Source: [Leptolyngbya] sp. PCC 7376
Lineage (GTDB): Bacteria; Cyanobacteriota; Cyanobacteriia; Cyanobacteriales; MRBY01
Direction of reading: 5' to 3'
Assembly (NCBI RefSeq): GCF_000316605.1
Contig: NC_019683.1
Span: 4,696,036-4,760,035 of the forward strand
DNA: 64,000 nt
The notes beneath the pieces were generated by a model. It had not been told where the DNA came from and made no database searches. It saw nothing but the letters and a program-made list of their open reading frames with translations. Both the position numbers and the translations under genes were made by a program. Numbering within the stretch: the stretch's first letter is position 1; each line of letters starts with the position of its first letter. Of this stretch, positions 60,142-64,000 are shown one piece after another.

Positions 60142-61506
60142 TTAATAAAACCAACGAGCATCATCAGTTTTGGGCTGAGCATCGTAGTCTTCGTAGGAAG
60201 ATTCTCCATATCCTTGACCTGAACGGACATCCATTGGATATAACCCTTGAAATGTCTCAATTTGCTCCTGAGATAATGTGATTGGTTCAGCCATCACAAT
60301 CCAACTCACATTTTCGTCGCAGGGAGGCGTCGTTAGAGCTCTCGAATAAGTTGCATGTGTCATAGATTCCGGGAGTAGACTTTCTGGATTTACCGCTAAT
60401 CCACTACGACGACTTTCTCCCATCGCTGGTATATTGCGCCAAATTTTACTGACATCGTAATTTTCCGCTCCAGCTTCAATCATTGAGCTAATAACAGCAA
60501 TGTCTCCGTCGTCATTGGAATGTATGAAGTGAACTTCCATCTCAGCATACTCACCATCAACCGTATGTTCGCTCGGAGTATGGAAATGGAATTGCAACAG
60601 ATTATAGATTTCGTCACCAATGGTTGCGGTACTTCCTTTCGGATAGTTGACCTGAACAGAATGTTCATTATTAACAACTTCAAATGTGGTCGTTGCATAA
60701 TTCAGGCTGACAGATACATCAGAATCAAAATCTGACATCTCAAAATCCATTGCGGACTGCATCTCGCCTGTCTTACAAAGCTTGGAATCTTCACTCAAAT
60801 CATCCCAACTATCAGGGGATTCAGAGCCACTATAATCCCAAGACGATGAAGAGGATATATCCTCATCTTCTTCTATTACAGGATCGTCCATATCTGTCAT
60901 CATCATGTCTTCAGGATCATCAGACATCATGTCGGTTTCTTCCATCTCAATTTCGGATGTTGTCATGTTTTCGGTATCTTCGGAGATCACTTCCAGCTCT
61001 TCCTCAGAAGCCATCTCTTCCTCAGAGTCACCAGCAGTCATTTCCAATTCTTCCACTTCCATTTCAGGTGCCATCACCTCTTCCACAGCATCATCGGTAT
61101 CTTCGGAGATCATTTCCAACTCTTCCTCAGAAGCCATCTCTTCCTCAGAAGTCATCTCTTCCTCAGAGTCACCAGCAGTCATTTCCAATTCTTCCACTTC
61201 CATTTCAGAGGTTATGGCATCTTCCGCAACATCGTCAGATATTATTTCTGGTGTTTCCATGTCGATCTCAGATGTTGTCATATCTTCGATATCATCAGAT
61301 ACCATCTCAGGTTCAACATCCGCATCCAGAACCATTGCGTCATCAGACGTTACAGACGGTTCGGGTATTACCTCTTCTTCTGCATCTGTGGACAGCATAT
61401 TCTCAAGATCATTGATTACATCTTCTTCTGCTGCGTTTGCAAAGGGAGCGAGAGCAGAAAGACCAATTAGAGACAGAGTTGCGATCGCCAGTGTTTTTTT
61501 CATCAT
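60142..61506 (-). CDS. Alpha-type carbonic anhydrase with long acidic repeat region
   Basis: The 454-residue precursor has a signal peptide (MMKKTLAIATLSLIGLSALA, ending near FANAAEE), an extremely acidic region of about 210 residues (25-235) made of E, D, S, T and M, and a C-terminal alpha carbonic anhydrase domain (about 220-440). The zinc histidines are visible in LLQFHFHTPSEH and EMEVHFIHSND, and the active-site threonine in RALTTPPCDENVSWIVM; WDYSGSESPDSW marks the domain start. It should interconvert CO2 and bicarbonate in the periplasm or outside the cell. The acidic part includes two copies of EMEVEELEMTAGDSEEEM. A possible promoter (TTGTCT, 18 bases, CATAAT on the minus strand, about 61545-61575) precedes it. 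Confidence 0.92.
   Translation of the reverse strand: MMKKTLAIATLSLIGLSALAPFANAAEEDVINDLENMLSTDAEEEVIPEPSVTSDDAMVLDADVEPEMVSDDIEDMTTSEIDMETPEIISDDVAEDAITSEMEVEELEMTAGDSEEEMTSEEEMASEEELEMISEDTDDAVEEVMAPEMEVEELEMTAGDSEEEMASEEELEVISEDTENMTTSEIEMEETDMMSDDPEDMMMTDMDDPVIEEDEDISSSSSWDYSGSESPDSWDDLSEDSKLCKTGEMQSAMDFEMSDFDSDVSVSLNYATTTFEVVNNEHSVQVNYPKGSTATIGDEIYNLLQFHFHTPSEHTVDGEYAEMEVHFIHSNDDGDIAVISSMIEAGAENYDVSKIWRNIPAMGESRRSGLAVNPESLLPESMTHATYSRALTTPPCDENVSWIVMAEPITLSQEQIETFQGLYPMDVRSGQGYGESSYEDYDAQPKTDDARWFY
60971..61208 (-). repeat. Long direct repeat in the carbonic anhydrase acidic region
   Basis: Bases 60971-61067 (97 bases) recur at 61094-61208 (115 bases) with only a few substitutions. The second copy has an extra 18-base unit, which encodes six residues. 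Shorter 18-base units encoding blocks such as EEEMASEE/EEEMTSEE occur inside both. All length changes keep the frame. Confidence 0.88.
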
Positions 61507-61589
61507 GAGAGAAAACTTAAGTTTGAGCTAATACCACACCCAAATTATGAAAAAGATTTTGCGAGAGAGACAAGTTTAAATAAAAATCC

Positions 61590-61620
61590 ATACAAAACAG
61601 CTTGTGGAGCTATTTTGTAT
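61590..61620. terminator. Hairpin between the epimerase and carbonic anhydrase genes
   Basis: ATACAAAA and TTTTGTAT (61590-61597 and 61613-61620) form eight pairs, and the enclosed AGCT...AGCT adds four more after one mismatch, around the loop TGTGG. On the minus strand it is followed by GGATTTTTATT, so it could end the epimerase transcript. It could equally regulate the gene downstream. Confidence 0.55.
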
Positions 61621-61711
61621 TCATGCCAAGATAATTGGGTGTGGAGTACTATGACTTACATCCTGGAAAGTCGACATTCAGCATTAGAAGCAACTTATTT
61701 TTCCTTCTTCG

Positions 61712-62647
61712 TTATTTGCCAACATCATGTGTCTTCAGCATTGTCTCAAATGCAATATCGATAGGCCATTTTGAGATAAAGTCTAGCTCTTGAGATGCTT
61801 TAGCGATATCAGCTTGAGAATGTAAGACATCGCCAATTCTAGGATCCTTAAAGATTTTTTCCTGTTGCCAATCTGGAAATTGACGTTTCAACAGATCAAT
61901 CAATTTCAGTAAAGAGGTCTGATTGCCAGAACCAACATTGATAATTGATGTTGATCCAACTTTCAAAGTGACAACTAAACTTTTATATATCGCCCTAGCC
62001 ACATCCCTCACATAGATAAAATCCCTTGTCTGCCTACCATCACCATAGATAGTGATTGGCAGATTCGACTTCATCGCATTTGAAAAAATAGAGATAACCC
62101 CAGAATAATCAGAGTCTGGGCTTTGTCTTTCTCCAAAAACATTAAAAAACCTTAATGCAACAAAAGAAAACCCAAATTCTTTAGCAAATAAAGCGCCATA
62201 TTTTTCTCCACTCAACTTTTGCAGACCATAGGGAGATAAAGGGTTTACCTCAAAGCGTTCATTAATCGGTGTTTCTTTCGATTCACCATATACTGCAGCC
62301 GAACTTGCATACACTAATCTAGGAATACGAAGCTTTTTGCAGAACTCAATAATCTTTATCGTGCTAGAAAGATTAGCGTTGTGAGCCGACAAAGGTTTTT
62401 CCCATGAAGCACTAATGGAGGCATTTGCCACCAAATGTACAACTCCATCAAAAGAATCAGGAAAATCCTTTAAATCACATTCTAAAATATCCTTGTAAAT
62501 GAACTTGAGTCGAGGGTGTTCAGGAAGATTTTTCAAATTCCCAGTCGCTAAATTATCAACAACAGTCACATCACACTCATTCTGAATCAGAAGATCTACC
62601 AAATGAGAGCCGATAAAACCAGCGCCACCAACGACCAAAATATTCAT
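61712..62647 (-). CDS. NAD-dependent sugar-nucleotide epimerase/dehydratase (extended SDR)
   Basis: The 311-residue protein begins MNILVVGGAGFIGSHLVDLL with the NAD-binding glycines and has VVDNLATGNLKNLPEHPRL. The catalytic region contains VYASSAAVYGESKETPINE, followed by SPYGLQKLSGEKYGALFAKE with the YxxxK pair. GDGRQTRDFIYVRDVARAIY completes the extended-SDR pattern of GalE/WbpP-type enzymes. The exact substrate (UDP-glucose, UDP-GlcNAc or a relative) is not decidable. The open frame continues upstream to 62683, but the ATG at 62647 is the proper start for this fold. It probably serves surface polysaccharide synthesis; no glycosyltransferase is adjacent in the window. Confidence 0.88.
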   Translation of the reverse strand: MNILVVGGAGFIGSHLVDLLIQNECDVTVVDNLATGNLKNLPEHPRLKFIYKDILECDLKDFPDSFDGVVHLVANASISASWEKPLSAHNANLSSTIKIIEFCKKLRIPRLVYASSAAVYGESKETPINERFEVNPLSPYGLQKLSGEKYGALFAKEFGFSFVALRFFNVFGERQSPDSDYSGVISIFSNAMKSNLPITIYGDGRQTRDFIYVRDVARAIYKSLVVTLKVGSTSIINVGSGNQTSLLKLIDLLKRQFPDWQQEKIFKDPRIGDVLHSQADIAKASQELDFISKWPIDIAFETMLKTHDVGK

Positions 62648-62889
62648 ACGATAAATCTGTTTCAAAAAAATTGAGGGGGACAAACTATTCCTAGTCGTAT
62701 CAAGCCCTGACAGTTCAATTTCCAGGGTGAGTAGCCTAACAAAACATTGTGTTCAAAGTTAAGGAAAATCTAAGTTCCAGCAAAGTTGATTGAATAAAAA
62801 TATCGTCTCTTCAATTCTCAGCTTCATCTAGGGAATACAAGGTTGACATTTTTGCAGCAAATTCAGATTCTCCATTTGTGATGAGTTGA
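62648..62889. other. Intergenic region between epimerase and exosortase-associated gene
   Basis: These 242 bases are AT-rich with no gene or clear repeat. They should hold the epimerase promoter and the 3' end of the exosortase operon. Confidence 0.4.
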
Positions 62890-63525
62890 TCATTCCTCCA
62901 AATCCAGGGTTTGCCAAATTGCCAATAGCGTTTCAGTGGAGTCAGAGGTAACGGGAAAAAGACTGAGCGATCGCCACTGACAGGTATGGGGAATCAAATT
63001 CTCTTGGTTTATAAACCATTGCCCCAACTGAGTGAGGCTGAAACTGGCTTTAATTTGTGCAACTTTAAATTGATCTGCGGTAACCGTTGCTCGGTGGGAT
63101 GCAGTTAAACAAGCCATCATAGTGAGGTGATCATCTTGAGTAAACACACTGTAATGGCCAATATCTGCATGGTATTTCAGAGTAGAGGAGAGATCATCAC
63201 TATAATTTTTTAGATATTTTTTCAAATCTCCATTCGATTGCGATATAGTTGCTCGTTGAAGCGTTAAGGTAAATGCCTGCTGAGTTAGTGTTTGTTTCAT
63301 TCCATCTTGAAAATACCCGGGAATAATCTGGTTTATTTCCGCTTCGGTGAGCACATGAGTCGCAATATTTTGCCATCCATCAATCTGCTTTGGATCATAG
63401 TTAATAGCAGAAAGTGTATGAACCTCACTCAAAGAATTTAAGAGAAGTTTTAAGCTCACAGCGCAAAGGGCGATCACCTGTAAAAAGATAAATTTTTGAT
63501 GCCACAGATTTAAACGTTTTGCCAT
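62890..63525 (-). CDS. Cyanoexosortase-associated protein
   Basis: The roughly 211-residue protein has one N-terminal membrane anchor (about 10-28, KFIFLQVIALCAVSLKLLLN) and a periplasmic remainder of moderate hydrophobicity. Its position directly behind, and overlapping, the exosortase gene matches the small partner proteins encoded with cyanoexosortases. The start ATG at 63525 overlaps the exosortase stop by 16 bases; an upstream in-frame ATG at 63546 is also possible. The sequence itself has no diagnostic motif I can name, so the call rests on context. Confidence 0.65.
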   Translation of the reverse strand: MAKRLNLWHQKFIFLQVIALCAVSLKLLLNSLSEVHTLSAINYDPKQIDGWQNIATHVLTEAEINQIIPGYFQDGMKQTLTQQAFTLTLQRATISQSNGDLKKYLKNYSDDLSSTLKYHADIGHYSVFTQDDHLTMMACLTASHRATVTADQFKVAQIKASFSLTQLGQWFINQENLIPHTCQWRSLSLFPVTSDSTETLLAIWQTLDLEE

Positions 63526-64000
63526 TGCTGGACTTGCCATCCCCATAATGCTAAAGCACCCAAACCAATCACACTAAAAATCAGTGATCCGGTTCCTAAA
63601 TGCCAATAGTCAAATGCAGCTTCATCTCCAAGGGAAACCAAAACCGCCATCATTGCAACTCGCATCCCATTTAGCAGAAAACCAATGGCGATCGCCCCAC
63701 CTAGAAAAATGCTAGTTTTGCGCCAGTGAAATGGATTTAGTACAAGATAAATCAGACTAAAACCGACTAACTGCAAGATCATTTTTAGACCAGAACAGCC
63801 ATGATAAACTTCGATTGTTCCAGTCCCTAGACGAATCAAAGTACCAATTCTTTCTGCTTGTAAACCAACAGAGAAGAGAATTAGATGGGTGAATTTTGCT
63901 GTCAATAATGATAAATCAACAATTACATAAATAATTTCCCAGGGAAATGCTAAAAATCCTAATAAAAAGAAGCCTGACCTGAAGATTCGAAAACTTTGCC
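63510..64000 (-). CDS. Cyanoexosortase, C-terminal part (5' end beyond the window)
   Basis: The frame is open from the window end to the TAA at 63510 and encodes at least 163 residues with several membrane spans. The exosortase active-site elements are present: IEVYHGCSGLKMILQL with the catalytic cysteine, LNGMRVAMMAVLVSLGD with the arginine, and AAFDYWHLGTGSLIFSVIGL with the histidine. Exosortases are transmembrane cysteine transpeptidases that process PEP-CTERM proteins for export to the surface. The residues read before the window-internal TTG at 63905 (FLLGFLAFPWEIIYVIVDLS) are clearly part of the same protein, so the gene starts outside the window. No PEP-CTERM substrate is visible here. 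Confidence 0.88.
   Translation of the reverse strand, partial: QSFRIFRSGFFLLGFLAFPWEIIYVIVDLSLLTAKFTHLILFSVGLQAERIGTLIRLGTGTIEVYHGCSGLKMILQLVGFSLIYLVLNPFHWRKTSIFLGGAIAIGFLLNGMRVAMMAVLVSLGDEAAFDYWHLGTGSLIFSVIGLGALALWGWQVQQWQNV

Noticed and set aside
60905-61531. A 208-codon plus-strand frame opposite the carbonic anhydrase
   Set aside because: It is a serine/isoleucine-rich mirror of the acidic repeats on the other strand, with no start signal or family resemblance. The minus-strand gene has a signal peptide and catalytic motifs.
1-64000. tRNA, rRNA, CRISPR arrays and riboswitches
   Set aside because: I looked for T-loop motifs of the GGTTCGAATCC type, regularly spaced repeats and known riboswitch cores and saw none. 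Weak or divergent RNAs could be missed without covariance models.

Overview
This window is chromosomal DNA from a cyanobacterium. The octamer GCGATCGC (HIP1), a hallmark of many cyanobacterial genomes, recurs dozens of times in and between genes. Several products belong to families typical of cyanobacteria: DUF1825, an EbsA-like pilus factor, a UbiC-like chorismate lyase, a cyanoexosortase, a hemagglutination-domain exoprotein and a TIGR03032 protein. The gene set and moderate GC content suggest a Leptolyngbya/Picosynechococcus-type marine or brackish lineage, but that placement is inference. I saw no rRNA, tRNA, CRISPR array or phage module.

Layout. 0-9.6 kb: a cyclic-nucleotide/SpoIIE phosphatase and an RsbW-like kinase flanking rlmD, then small conserved genes, an MnmC-like methyltransferase, a PilP-like membrane protein, cysC and a TIGR03032 gene. 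9.6-11.5 kb: a nested insertion-sequence scar (IS5 remnant, IS630 with lesions, and an internally deleted IS982 inside the IS630). 11.6-19.7 kb: ispG, a DRTGG/BioD-like protein, an EbsA-like protein, dusA, a two-partner-secretion exoprotein and a four-carbon acid sugar kinase. 19.8-29.8 kb: five signalling genes with receiver, histidine kinase, GGDEF and EAL domains but no DNA-binding output. 29.9-35.1 kb: an RND efflux pair divergent from a PadR repressor, with a duplicated operator-like palindrome between them. 35.1-37.6 kb: a second IS-rich block enclosing a metacaspase fragment. 37.6-51.7 kb: a homocysteine-biosynthesis protein, a ProA paralogue lacking the catalytic cysteine, an AmiC-type amidase, an FcoT-like thioesterase, a TolC-family protein with a long acidic leader, SMC, an ammonium transporter with a signalling-type tail and a K+ channel. 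52.0-55.0 kb: a third IS block, again with one IS inside another. 55.2-64 kb: an M16 peptidase, a PAP2 phosphatase, era, rpsP with a KH-domain protein, chorismate lyase, an alpha carbonic anhydrase with an unusual acidic repeat region, a sugar-nucleotide epimerase, and the end of a cyanoexosortase gene with its partner.

Most genes are ordinary chromosomal functions. The accessory interest lies in the three IS blocks, the sensory/c-di-GMP cluster, the repeat-bearing carbonic anhydrase and the degenerate ProA and receiver domains. I found no convincing, wholly new multigene system. The nearest candidate is the 10 kb signalling cluster at 19.8-29.8 kb, whose wiring appears to run through c-di-GMP.
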